From assembly GCA_000310025.1 (NCBI GenBank), contig FN649735.1, forward strand, positions 4,116,556-4,180,555: 64,000 nucleotides of DNA, written 5' to 3'. The stretch is from Ectocarpus siliculosus. Taxonomy: Eukaryota; Sar; Phaeophyceae; Ectocarpales; Ectocarpaceae. The notes beneath the pieces are model-generated. The model saw nothing but the letters and a program-made list of their open reading frames with translations, was not told the DNA's origin and did no database searches. Shown piece by piece: positions 24,601 through 32,436 of this stretch. The stretch's first letter is position 1. Each line of letters starts with the position of its first letter. Both the position numbers and the translations under genes were made by a program.

Positions 24601-25010
24601 GACAATGCACGATCATCCGCAAGGTGTCGCAAAGGTCCTCGCGCATTGACGCACGGAAAAACACGAGCGACGAATTCTCCTGCAGGAGCATCAAGGTCGT
24701 CAATCCTCATTCGAGGCCCGTGTTTGCGAAAATCCGCAAAATCATCGGAAGTGAGGGGTAGCCCACCCAAAGCGGCGTTCTCGCTCGGGAGTGCCAGCCC
24801 ACCCAAACCAACGCCAGGCGTGGTTTGTCCGGGTGGTGCGTGGCCTGTCGCTCGGATCAGATACACACCAACGTCTTCTGGGGACGTCAAACGACTGCTA
24901 CCGTTGATGTTGGCGGCAGTAGGCTCAATCGGCAGACGAGACAGCATGTCAGCGTTTCCGTTGGAGGCACCTCGTCGGTACTCCAACGTGTAGCTGTGCT
25001 TCAAGGAACT
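21678..25010 (-). CDS. Chromovirus Pol, C-terminal part: RNase H end, linker, integrase, chromodomain, possible Tudor-like domain
   Basis: Open to 25280, but residues encoded upstream of about 25010 are in the shadow of the RNase H frame. After the RNase H tail (YTLEYRRGASNGNADMLSRL) comes a Pro/Ala/Thr-rich linker of about 330 residues, then a zinc-binding region ending CLKCQARK near 23430. The integrase core follows with D in VDYFGPL (about 23345), D in SDNGLQF (about 23150) and E in NGGVERVNHTM (about 23050), a D-D-35-E pattern. A chromodomain-like segment (VEKITGHQ...THWKGLLRPSWERE) lies near 22290-22170, where chromoviral chromodomains bind modified histones and steer insertion. The last 130 residues include VGAHFWYKAQDALWWLGKI and VVRFLDDPGPVKI, like a small Tudor-type barrel. 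Catalytic residues all present; the frame is joined to the RT/RH frame only by a shift near 25010. Confidence 0.92.
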   Translation of the reverse strand, partial: SSLKHSYTLEYRRGASNGNADMLSRLPIEPTAANINGSSRLTSPEDVGVYLIRATGHAPPGQTTPGVGLGGLALPSENAALGGLPLTSDDFADFRKHGPRMRIDDLDAPAGEFVARVFPCVNARGPLRHLADDRALSCPDHSVFAVPEVISAATQKKQGAVPELRSSASPVVSPMRPLYRDTATVYGPSARPHTDTAAFALPVHGTQTADDNSRLPPVVSPATATVDAGSHSDRLDAADSLPPPSTSRLQPHRIDPSELISIRTRRRTAAAAGQPQPDVNYGFGPDLSIPPHVPRAGASRRQTRVTPAATTPEPAVEPVPTVPIAPPETVTDAPTGPLLGLSQPAAAAGKATPAVDSMVLNPAELEFRESVERYTRADWAREQQKEPVCEATIRYILLKRPQSLPVDFFARVSYHSRHRPSLEDIRELADKGRLVTDDGLCLLVRKNTKPPVSSDRPGGRAARLLNDEPTRIYVPMLMRPWVMQACHANALCHLGTTRTLSLLERFYWWIGMSISTRWWIRRCLKCQARKTARQTIRWPILTIPLPSAPGVAICVDYFGPLPTTPRGFSYILLFTDRFSRRANMYAVTDAEFTAEGTADVLVNKYMPVWGCPLSILSDNGLQFCSKLSVAILKLLRVRKLTTSAYHPSGNGGVERVNHTMAQMLAMVVNERQDDWDIHLPRVEFAYNNSVSAATGLAPNEVHMARLPRFPLTVFDNIYARGHQSLARDQLEYCNLAADRQRRSYELLREQHALTVSRMEKRNSKLSDALHKLPVYATGGWVWVYNHLATIRQGAKLTSKARADADSQVLKKKLSLNWTGPFKILAVGPCNKAPDGSPVADKLLYLDLPSDMPGVDAKRRVSVARCKPFANPHDSDDMPRFLPAGLTQYVLNNYTTKSPPYHVTADDVSAPVRRLEVEKITGHQSVRGRGGVIAVMYETHWKGLLRPSWEREMDLQHSRKQILLYWAGTPDQHRQTNRLYRRMRIGAAERELSRIKGERSSSPGYEYVPRDVWARRFRNTVLPVGAHFWYKAQDALWWLGKISGHTPTTNVFVVRFLDDPGPVKITLAPSRYTTALGAVCGSWCLQLHRSSPFMRGILRNVDESRGTAIDA

Positions 25011-25842
25011 CAATCCAGCGTTGGACGCGTGGGTTGTGCTCGCTGATTTTTGACAAACTTTCCAGCGCCTTATTGTCGGGATAGATGCGGAAGTGTGCGC
25101 CACGAAGGTATTCGCGGAGACGCTTGATCGCCCATACAACGGCTCCTGCTTCGAGATCGAGAGCGGTCCAGTTGCGTTCAGCGTCGAGCGTGGCTCTGCT
25201 GATGAAAACGATCGGCCGTACCGAGCCGTCTTTCTGCTCTTGCTCCAGCGCGGCGCCGAGACCGTCGGAGCTGGCGTCACAGCAAAGACGTAAAGGGCGT
25301 GTACCGTCCGCGATAGCGTCCCAATCAGGAAACACTAAAATGGGCGGTTTCGCGAGCTCAGTAGGCTGCGAACAGTTATTTCCATGTCGCTCGTGAAAGC
25401 GAAGGGAACACCTTTTTTTGAGCAAGTGCGTAATGGACTTCACACGCTTGGCCATGTCTCTGAGGAAACGTCGGTAGTAGCTCAGACCACCCATGAGTGA
25501 CCTGAGTTGCTTGACGGTCGTAGGCATGGGCATACCTGCCAGGGCGGCTACTTTACGGGCGTTAGGGAGGACACCTTTCGAAGATATGGTGTGCCCCAAG
25601 AAGTCAGCCTTGGTGGTACCGATGGTGGCCTTCGAGGGAGAAAGTTTGAGGTCGTACTTTCTCAACCGTTCGAAGAGCGTGCGCATATTACGGACATGCT
25701 GCAGTGGGCCTTCGTCAAAAACAACGACGTCATCGAGGTATGCCTCGACTCCATCGAGTCCTTTGATTACTTCGTTAATCACTTTTACAAAGTGGCCTGC
25801 GGATTGGCTAGCACCCATCGGCATGCGGAGCCATTCGAACAA
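24949..25842 (-). CDS. Chromovirus Pol, RT (second half) and RNase H
   Basis: Starts inside the reverse transcriptase (FEWLRMPMGASQSAGHF), with the catalytic YLDDVVVF box near 25740 and the downstream FLGHTISSKG motif, followed by an RNase H domain (LCCDASSDGLGAALEQ, then NWTALDLEAGAVVWAI and IYPDNKAL). The first RT half is in another frame (25808-26635); the two overlap at about 25905, where a one-base indel separates FSLFDFTG from LQITVHKDT. The downstream border with the integrase frame is another shift near 25010. Confidence 0.93.
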   Translation of the reverse strand: MFEWLRMPMGASQSAGHFVKVINEVIKGLDGVEAYLDDVVVFDEGPLQHVRNMRTLFERLRKYDLKLSPSKATIGTTKADFLGHTISSKGVLPNARKVAALAGMPMPTTVKQLRSLMGGLSYYRRFLRDMAKRVKSITHLLKKRCSLRFHERHGNNCSQPTELAKPPILVFPDWDAIADGTRPLRLCCDASSDGLGAALEQEQKDGSVRPIVFISRATLDAERNWTALDLEAGAVVWAIKRLREYLRGAHFRIYPDNKALESLSKISEHNPRVQRWIEFLEAQLHVGVPTRCLQRKR

Positions 25843-26635
25843 ACGAGTGGGGGTCGCAAAAGCCGTAAGGGGGATAGTGTCCTTGTGGACAGTGATCTGG
25901 AGAACCCGTGAAATCGAATAGCGAGAAAATCGAACCTCTGTTGAGTTTCGTTAGAATCTCGTCGACTCGGGGGATGGGAAGTTGACCAAAGCTGCTGATA
26001 TGGTTCAACTTTCTGTAGTTAACCGTGATGCGTATTCCACCAGACTTCTTGGGTATAACCACGATGGGGCTGGAATAAGGAGAGGTCGAGTGCTGAATTA
26101 GGCCAGCAGCTAGATACTGGTCCAAAATGGCATCGACTTGCTTTGCAACCAAAGGATTCATACGGTATGATTTGGACGTCACAGGGGGACAATCCGGAGG
26201 TACTTTGATCTCAAACGGCATCAGGGAACAGGACCCTAAATCCGTCGAGGATGTGGAAAACACGTCTTGGAAATCATGCAAAAGATCACCAAGTTCTGTG
26301 ATGACCTCTGGTGACCAACCAGGACCGTGTAAATCAAACTTTACCAACTTCAGGTGAGGCGGCAAGCGATTCCACAATGACTCAAAGCTAACTCTCTGAT
26401 CAGCGCTCAACCGCTCCATCACATGCTGTGGTGGCGGCGAGGGCGAAGTGTGAGCGGGGGCAGGGGCCGCAGGGGGTTGATTTCCCTGGGTCCGGCACAG
26501 GAGGATCTGTGGATCGTAGGTTGTGCACGAAGGGATCGTGGCAACGCACCTGCGGATCGACGGTCCTGTCCGCGTTATCCTCGGTAGACCCCAAAATAGG
26601 TCCAGGCACCGAACATGAAGTGTCAGCTTCGTCAC
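25808..26635 (-). CDS. Chromovirus Pol, RT N-terminal half
   Basis: Contains the thumb-proximal approach region (FEIKVPPDCPPVTSKSYRMN) and the first RT motifs (IVVIPKKSGGIRITVNYRKL, QLPIPRVDEIL, then FSLFDF). The frame becomes coding-like only downstream of about 26510 (from DPQILLCRTQG); the first part is in the shadow of the protease-region frame. It ends in an artefactual tail after the frame change at about 25905. Confidence 0.9.
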   Translation of the reverse strand: MTKLTLHVRCLDLFWGLPRITRTGPSIRRCVATIPSCTTYDPQILLCRTQGNQPPAAPAPAHTSPSPPPQHVMERLSADQRVSFESLWNRLPPHLKLVKFDLHGPGWSPEVITELGDLLHDFQDVFSTSSTDLGSCSLMPFEIKVPPDCPPVTSKSYRMNPLVAKQVDAILDQYLAAGLIQHSTSPYSSPIVVIPKKSGGIRITVNYRKLNHISSFGQLPIPRVDEILTKLNRGSIFSLFDFTGSPDHCPQGHYPPYGFCDPHSFVRMAPHADGC

Positions 26636-27255
26636 TAAACTGTTGTTCTAAATGCTCTACCGGGACGCGCATCAGCGGGGCGGCAGCAGTACCGAGCAAG
26701 TCTCCTGGCTCAAGTTCTGCAGCGCCCGCGAGCGGCACAAACTGACGCCCGTCGGAGACAAAGATCTCTTCGTTCGACGAAACATCAGGCAACATGTCGA
26801 CAAGGTATTGACCGGTCAGAGCCGGTGTACCGTTGGAACGCACCAAGTTGACTTCAATCATTTGGTGGTCGTCTGACAATGAAGTACCCGTTGGCCCTGC
26901 ATAACGGAGCTGGAATTGGTCCGCCGGGGCTGTGAAATCGGGCACATACGCGACCGCACCAGAATCATCCTGGTGGGCAAGCGTATATTCACCAAAAACG
27001 CGATTGTCCAGTGGCCTCGGAGGCAACATACGGTACGTGCGAGTGTTAAATCGCATGAAACTATCGCGTCCCAATAGGATGGGAAACTGCATGGTGTTTG
27101 CAGGGACGATGTGCGCCCAAACGGCAAGAGAAGCCGAAGGCGTATCACCGTGGAAAAATTGCACACTCAGACTCTTGCGTTGCAGGGTTAACCTCATGTA
27201 TTGTATTCCGGAGCTGAGCGTCGGACGAAACTTGTGGTGGAAGTGTCGGCGTCGG
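26400..27255 (-). CDS. Chromovirus protease remnant and PR-RT linker
   Basis: The open frame extends up to 27659, but only from about 27255 does it look coding (HKFRPTLSSGIQYMRLTL onward). It carries the second-half hallmark of retropepsins, FPILLGRDSF, near 27070. The active-site D-[ST]-G motif expected about 80 residues earlier is not in this frame; that place is occupied by the end of the NADAR domain in the neighbouring frame. A DSGA string does occur, but after ILLGRD, so it is not in the right order to be the catalytic motif. Pol-type processing is therefore doubtful in this copy. Confidence 0.6.
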
Positions 27256-28848
27256 CGCGTGCTCTCGGAGTAGGTCTCGAACAACCTGCAGGCTTTTGCC
27301 GAGCAGATTGGAGCCCCGCCATAAAGAGGGTTGGATTGCAGCAGGATCATCCGCGCGATGTCCAATGCCCCATATGGCATCGAATGGGCTAGCTTCGACG
27401 AGCATTTTGTCGCCGGTGCCCAAAAGATGTTGTCGCATAGCGGGATTTTGCGAAAATTTGTAGTAGGAGGCGACACGCACCACGTTTTCACGCTCGCGCT
27501 CCCAAACAGCTTCATCAAACCCTTTAACTTGGCGTCCGTAACGCTTATGTTTAATCGGGTCAGAAACACGCATAATCCGCCGCAACGTATCTTGGTCGCC
27601 AAAGAGACGAGCCTTGGCAGCCGCGAAGAATTGTTCTCCACAAGAGTATTCCACACCATCTACAGTAAAGACGGAGGGCGTCCATTGCGAGAAAAACGAC
27701 GGGGCTTGCCAGAACAACACCATGTCAGGTGTGCAGTACTCCTTGCTCGGATCAAACGCTGGTGGTGAACACCTGGCGTCGGTCGGAGGAGGAGGGTAGA
27801 TACGAATACCAGCTATAGCGGAGGAGGGGGATGTCTGTTTCCCCAAGTCCTCTACTCTTCCAACAGCGCAACCCGGTGGGGGTGTATAGTCTGTAGTGCT
27901 TTCGCTAGAATCCATCACGTTGGAGACATGACGGACCTCCCTTGACGAGGGTCGCGAGTTTTTCGCTGTTTGTTCAGCGAGGGGCGCAATCGGAGCGTCC
28001 TCCGAATACGGTGTTGTCAGCACCTCCGTGGTCGCGGTTGGGGACCGCTCAGTTTTGGTACTCCGCGAATCGCAAACCACGGGAAATCGACGCGTATTTC
28101 TTTCAACGCAATCGGTCATACTCGCTTCACCGTGCGGCGAGTGACTTTTATTACCGTCTCGAGTTCCATCGGTTGTATCGCCGCAGGCTGTCGATGACCC
28201 GTACGTAGTGGACATGTCCAAAGCATCGCTCGAGGTGGCTAAACCCGGCGACATTTCATGTATTGTCGACAACGTAGGTGTCTTAACGGTCTTCCACGAG
28301 GACGTCTGAGCGGACCTCTTGGGCATGCTCGACAATCCCGACCTTCCGTACCCGCACCTCAAACCGACCCTTGCATTCGTGTAGCCAACACGTAATGGTT
28401 CAGGCTGGTTTGCGGGCGGCAACGTGGTGTAATCGTGGGTTGTGCAAGCTGCTCGAGCTGTGTTAAAACTCGGGGAGCCGCCTTCAAGACAGGTCGCTCC
28501 TTGAGTTCCTAACCTTGGGGTATATTTACTGACGACAGCGCTGAAGCTGTCGCGTGTGCAAGCTGCTCGAGCTGTGTTAAAACTTGGGGAGCCGCCTTCA
28601 AGACAGGTCGCTCCTTGAGTTCCTAACCTTGGGGTATATGCATTGACGACAGCGCTGAAGCTGCCGTGATCGGGAGTGTGGGCTACACCATCTTCACCCG
28701 ATGAGGCCGAAGCACTACCGCTTGTAGCGGAAGTGTCGGTTGTAGGAACAGGAGTGGTACACTCGACCGTACCTACTATGCGCGCATCCTGCGACACATA
28801 TCTAGCTGCTCCCTGTTTTGCCATCGGCGGGTCGGGGAGTAACGACAA
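27145..28848 (-). CDS. ORF with YbiA/NADAR-type domain inside the retrotransposon
   Basis: 567 codons. Residues about 368-524 (27745-27275) match the YbiA/NADAR family from end to end: FFSQWTPSVFTVDG, EQFFAAAKARLFGD, GRQVKGFDEAVWERERENVV, KFSQNPAMRQHLLGTGDKML, VEASPFDAIWGIG, WRGSNLLGKSLQVVRDLL. This family is linked to NAD/ADP-ribose chemistry; members act as N-glycosidases, including removal of ADP-ribose from guanine. The N-terminal 360 residues are low-complexity Ser/Thr/Pro-rich and include a 38-residue tandem duplication (SFSAVVxxYTPRLGTQGATC) at about 28450-28670. The frame is the same as Gag's, separated from it by a single TGA (28864-28866) and five codons, with no ATG at its start, so it is probably made as a Gag readthrough product. 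The last 30 codons overlap the protease frame. Confidence 0.88.
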   Translation of the reverse strand: MSLLPDPPMAKQGAARYVSQDARIVGTVECTTPVPTTDTSATSGSASASSGEDGVAHTPDHGSFSAVVNAYTPRLGTQGATCLEGGSPSFNTARAACTRDSFSAVVSKYTPRLGTQGATCLEGGSPSFNTARAACTTHDYTTLPPANQPEPLRVGYTNARVGLRCGYGRSGLSSMPKRSAQTSSWKTVKTPTLSTIHEMSPGLATSSDALDMSTTYGSSTACGDTTDGTRDGNKSHSPHGEASMTDCVERNTRRFPVVCDSRSTKTERSPTATTEVLTTPYSEDAPIAPLAEQTAKNSRPSSREVRHVSNVMDSSESTTDYTPPPGCAVGRVEDLGKQTSPSSAIAGIRIYPPPPTDARCSPPAFDPSKEYCTPDMVLFWQAPSFFSQWTPSVFTVDGVEYSCGEQFFAAAKARLFGDQDTLRRIMRVSDPIKHKRYGRQVKGFDEAVWERERENVVRVASYYKFSQNPAMRQHLLGTGDKMLVEASPFDAIWGIGHRADDPAAIQPSLWRGSNLLGKSLQVVRDLLREHAPTPTLPPQVSSDAQLRNTIHEVNPATQESECAIFPR

Positions 28849-28863
28849 GCCGCCGTTGGGCTG

Positions 28864-30297
28864 TCAGTTACCAGCATTATACGTTACAGGAGTGCGGGCA
28901 TTTGGGTTGGAGTCTACGGGGAGTCGGCTGTTGATTCTTAACGCCGGCTGCGCGTGTGTGGCAGACACTGGAGCAGTACCTGCATGAGGCTGGTATGCTA
29001 CCAATGTGTGCTGTTGGGCTGGTGCACTAGATTGCATCAGGCCCTGTGGTGGCGGTTGATGCCACGTCTGAGTGTATTGTTGCGGGTTTGGAGCGTTACC
29101 AGCGTATTGAACTCTATGAGCTGGTCTGTGGGAACGGCGCCGGTTTTGTTGGCCATTCGAGTTGCGTGAGCCGTGTGTTGTGGCAGTCGCAGGCTTAGTC
29201 CTCGAGGACCGCAAGCGCTCTTGCCACAGGCGAAACGTGTCATCACCATCAGTCAGTGCACCTAAATCTGGGTTCAGGACACCACTAGCATTGGTGAAAG
29301 GCTGTTCACAGTGTTTGATGGAGTGGCCAGACCCGTGACAGTTTAAACAACGGCCAGCATTCGCGCTGAACGCTTGTGCTCGGTCAGCTCTAGTCCTAAG
29401 GAGTGGTGTCCAAAGGGGGGGGAGTTGACGTTTGAAACCCATGGAAACAACAGCATGCACTGTCTCCCAATGATCATCGGTGGCCAGCGGCCAAGCATCG
29501 TAGCTAACACAAAACACATCATGAATTGGCTCTGCCTTAACACGCATGACCGATTTGCCACGTGCTCCCTGGGAGCTCCAAGGCTGCTGCGATTGCGTCG
29601 TCGAACGTCCTTGAGAACGACTACCGCCTTGCGAATGCAACGATAATCCACTAAGCGAGAGCGCAGCATATTGCTCGCCATTCTCTGCCTTCACCTTAGA
29701 GGTCGTGAACTCATTCAGCACTCGCCACATCTCATCCAGACTACTGTAGGGTTCTGCAGCGGTACGCTTTGCACCCGGAAAACAGTCAGACATCATCACA
29801 GAAAACTGGTCGTTGATCTTATTCCTTGTGATCCCGACAATCCAAGTCTCGTTTAGGCTAAAAAGACTGGAATAGTGCGTGATGTTGTTCACGGCAGTAC
29901 GATACTGTCGCAAAAATTCTCCAAACGTAGTTCCGTTGGGAACACCGAACGCATTCAGCGTTGTCAAGGCGTCTCCACGGTCTTCATGCTTGAAGTGAGA
30001 CGCGATCAGACGAAGAAGGTGCTTGAAAGCTTCTCCTCCGTTCATACCGTCGTCCATACGCTGCTTCACCTGCACAAACGTACCATTGATAGAGCTGATA
30101 AGGTCACCAGTGGTTTGCTTGTTTAGGGATACGGCGCTAATGATGGCTTTCTTCAGCGGGTTTTCCCACCCGCGAACCCACGTATCGGATTTGTCAAGAG
30201 TCATGCAACGATAGGGATAGCACATTATGGCCCAGAACCTTCTGTTATTCAGATGAGTAACCAACCAGCGATTGTCGAATATCAACTCCGATTTCAA
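28864..30297 (-). CDS. Chromovirus Gag with CCHC zinc knuckle
   Basis: 477 codons. Residues about 30-200 form a helical capsid-like region (EAFKHLLRLIASHFKHEDRG, GEFLRQYRTAVNNITHYSS), typical of retrotransposon Gag. A zinc knuckle CLNCHGSGHSIKHC (CX2CX4HX4C) lies near residue 320 and would bind the RNA genome. The C-terminus is Gln/Pro-rich. The frame opens after a TGA at 30301-30303 with a non-ATG codon; the first in-frame ATG is at 30225. It ends with TGA followed by CAG, beyond which the NADAR ORF continues in the same frame. Confidence 0.88.
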   Translation of the reverse strand: MKSELIFDNRWLVTHLNNRRFWAIMCYPYRCMTLDKSDTWVRGWENPLKKAIISAVSLNKQTTGDLISSINGTFVQVKQRMDDGMNGGEAFKHLLRLIASHFKHEDRGDALTTLNAFGVPNGTTFGEFLRQYRTAVNNITHYSSLFSLNETWIVGITRNKINDQFSVMMSDCFPGAKRTAAEPYSSLDEMWRVLNEFTTSKVKAENGEQYAALSLSGLSLHSQGGSRSQGRSTTQSQQPWSSQGARGKSVMRVKAEPIHDVFCVSYDAWPLATDDHWETVHAVVSMGFKRQLPPLWTPLLRTRADRAQAFSANAGRCLNCHGSGHSIKHCEQPFTNASGVLNPDLGALTDGDDTFRLWQERLRSSRTKPATATTHGSRNSNGQQNRRRSHRPAHRVQYAGNAPNPQQYTQTWHQPPPQGLMQSSAPAQQHTLVAYQPHAGTAPVSATHAQPALRINSRLPVDSNPNARTPVTYNAGN

Positions 30298-30391
30298 ATT
30301 TCAATCGTGTTTCATCTAGCCCATCGGATTACCTATCACGCAATATTTTCATATTGTGTCAATGTCCATTTCAGGCTGACATATGGAGCTT

Positions 30392-32383
30392 CTAACGTTT
30401 GAAACTCAGAAGGGATTCGTGCACCCCTACCGTTGCATGAGTCTCAAAATCGATGAAAGGGTCAGCCTGTTGCAAGACATCTAAGGCTGCAGCCTTGATA
30501 GAATCTAACAACTGCGGCACTGCCTGTTTCAGGTTTGCCGGCCAAGGGATCGATGGTTGTATACGAATATCCCTAAACTTCGTCTTGATGTACTTCGCAC
30601 TGATCTCTCTCATTCGTGCAGCTTCTGCAAGCGCGTCAGCCTTGTCTATCTCTACTTGGCGAGCACGAGCAGTCGTTGACGACAACGGTTGGGCGTTATG
30701 GCCTACGAATGCACTGTTGCGTGACATCAATGAGTGGTCGCTGGCTGCGACATCACCCAACAACGGTACTTGCCTGTCATCTCGCGGGGCTGTCAGGGGT
30801 TGGTCCAGACGCTCTTCCAGTGGAAGATCGGTGGTCAGGTGCGGTTGGTTTGCGTCAAAGATCTCCTCCGGGGAGTGATCCTCGTGGGCTGGTGCCTCCG
30901 AGCCATCGCTGCTTCGGTGCCCGCGGCGGTGTCCGCGGCGGCGTGGGCTACAGCTCCTGCTATGACTCCGGCTACGGCGGCGGCCACGACTCGTGTCCTC
31001 CTTGCTGACGCTTTTAGTCGCCGAAGGCTTGCGTTCCACAGCGACCTCCTCTCGGCGGCCGTTGGACCCAGAGCGCTTCTTGCCACGTTTGCCTCGATTC
31101 GATCTCTTGGAGCTGCTGGCGGCCACGGAAGCCGACGCGTCACTTTCGCTAGCTGCGGAAGAGCGCGACCCTCGCGAACTTCGTTGACGGTGACCGTTAT
31201 TGTTGCCACGTCCACGGTTGCTGGAAGACCCTCGACCACTACCACGACCACGGCTGCCACGGCTGTGGGAGCTGCTGCTGTCGGTAGCGCGCTCTTTCTT
31301 CACCTTTCGGTGGGTGACGACACCGAAATCGCCGGTCTGCTTGGCGAATGCTGCAGAAGCACCAAACGTCGTTGGCAGAAGCGAAGGGGGAAGGTACCAG
31401 TTGACCTCCGTCGGGCGGTAGCCACCTGTAAGGTTAGCGTAACCTCCTCTGAGCCCGTGCAGAAGGCGCGTTACCGATTCGACTAACGGGGCGTCTACCG
31501 TAGGGGCATGAGCGACGTGATGCATGAATTCACGGAGAGTGACCGTAGGTCTCTCCGAGGTTTCTAACATCGTCGTCAGCACTGTAGCCGCCTTGGTGAC
31601 TTGTATCCTGCATGCTTCCGTGAAGGCCTGCTGGTGCACGTGCGCGAAGTTAGACACCGGAATGTCAAGGAACAATTCATCCCCCGTTCGGAGGCTGAGA
31701 TCCGGCGGTCCTTGCGCCATTTGGCTGTATGACGGTTGGGCCGGGGGCGGTACCACATAACCACCTCTAGCGATGGACAGTGGTGGATTCAGCAACAGCC
31801 CTTGCTGCTGATATGGCATACCGTACCCCGCAGGGCCGGCGTGCTGGGGCTCGGAACCAAGCTCATTCAAGCCGGTGAGCGCCATGTGCTGCGAACCAAG
31901 TCCTGAAGGACCGGTGAGCGGGTGCTCAGCACCAAACCCCTGTGGGTCGGTGGGAGAGTTTCGCGTCGAACCAAATCCCGTAGGATTGGTGAGCGAGGGG
32001 CTCTGCGAACCATACCCAGAAGGGTAAGTGCGAGCCTGCTTCGAACCATGCTCTTGCGAGCCGGTGAGCTGGGAGGGTTTCGCGTCGAACCAAATCTCCC
32101 GTAGGATCGGTGAGCGAGGGGCTCTGCGAACCATACCCCGAAGGGTAAGGGCGAGCCTGCTGCAAACCATGCTCATTAGAGCCGGTGAGCTGGGTGAAGG
32201 TCCAACAGACGAGATTGCATTACCATGGGGTACAACTGGGTGTAGTCGTTTTTCGGTTATTTCATGGGCAGGCACAGGACGCGTTGGAGCGGCCGTTGAC
32301 CGTGCTAGATCGAGAGCGTCAGATGGTGGTTTACCAGCTAGACGCCGTGACCGTCTAACAACAGGCATACTCGTAGTTTGCAC
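30392..32383 (-). CDS. Chromovirus ORF2, RGG/RS-rich protein
   Basis: 663 codons with no ATG at the start; the frame is open further upstream and overlaps the end of ORF1 in another frame, so it may be expressed by frameshifting from ORF1. Residues about 85-200 are a Gly/Pro-rich tandem repeat (YGSQSPSLTNPTGFGS type, unit about 20-40 residues). The middle (LFLDIPVSNFAHVHQQAFTEA) is globular-looking. Residues about 370-520 are basic with RGG and SR repeats (SRGRGSGRGSSSNRGRGNN; RSRSHSRSCSPRRRGHRRGH), typical of RNA-binding or splicing-speckle proteins. The C-terminus is a helical, moderately hydrophobic segment. No enzymatic domain recognised. Could be a matrix or nucleocapsid-like protein. 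Confidence 0.7.
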   Translation of the reverse strand: MQTTSMPVVRRSRRLAGKPPSDALDLARSTAAPTRPVPAHEITEKRLHPVVPHGNAISSVGPSPSSPALMSMVCSRLALTLRGMVRRAPRSPILREIWFDAKPSQLTGSQEHGSKQARTYPSGYGSQSPSLTNPTGFGSTRNSPTDPQGFGAEHPLTGPSGLGSQHMALTGLNELGSEPQHAGPAGYGMPYQQQGLLLNPPLSIARGGYVVPPPAQPSYSQMAQGPPDLSLRTGDELFLDIPVSNFAHVHQQAFTEACRIQVTKAATVLTTMLETSERPTVTLREFMHHVAHAPTVDAPLVESVTRLLHGLRGGYANLTGGYRPTEVNWYLPPSLLPTTFGASAAFAKQTGDFGVVTHRKVKKERATDSSSSHSRGSRGRGSGRGSSSNRGRGNNNGHRQRSSRGSRSSAASESDASASVAASSSKRSNRGKRGKKRSGSNGRREEVAVERKPSATKSVSKEDTSRGRRRSRSHSRSCSPRRRGHRRGHRSSDGSEAPAHEDHSPEEIFDANQPHLTTDLPLEERLDQPLTAPRDDRQVPLLGDVAASDHSLMSRNSAFVGHNAQPLSSTTARARQVEIDKADALAEAARMREISAKYIKTKFRDIRIQPSIPWPANLKQAVPQLLDSIKAAALDVLQQADPFIDFETHATVGVHESLLSFKR

Positions 32384-32436
32384 GGGTGTGGGCGCAAATG
32401 GGAGAGGAGGGGCTGCTGTAGGGGTACGATCTTCGT

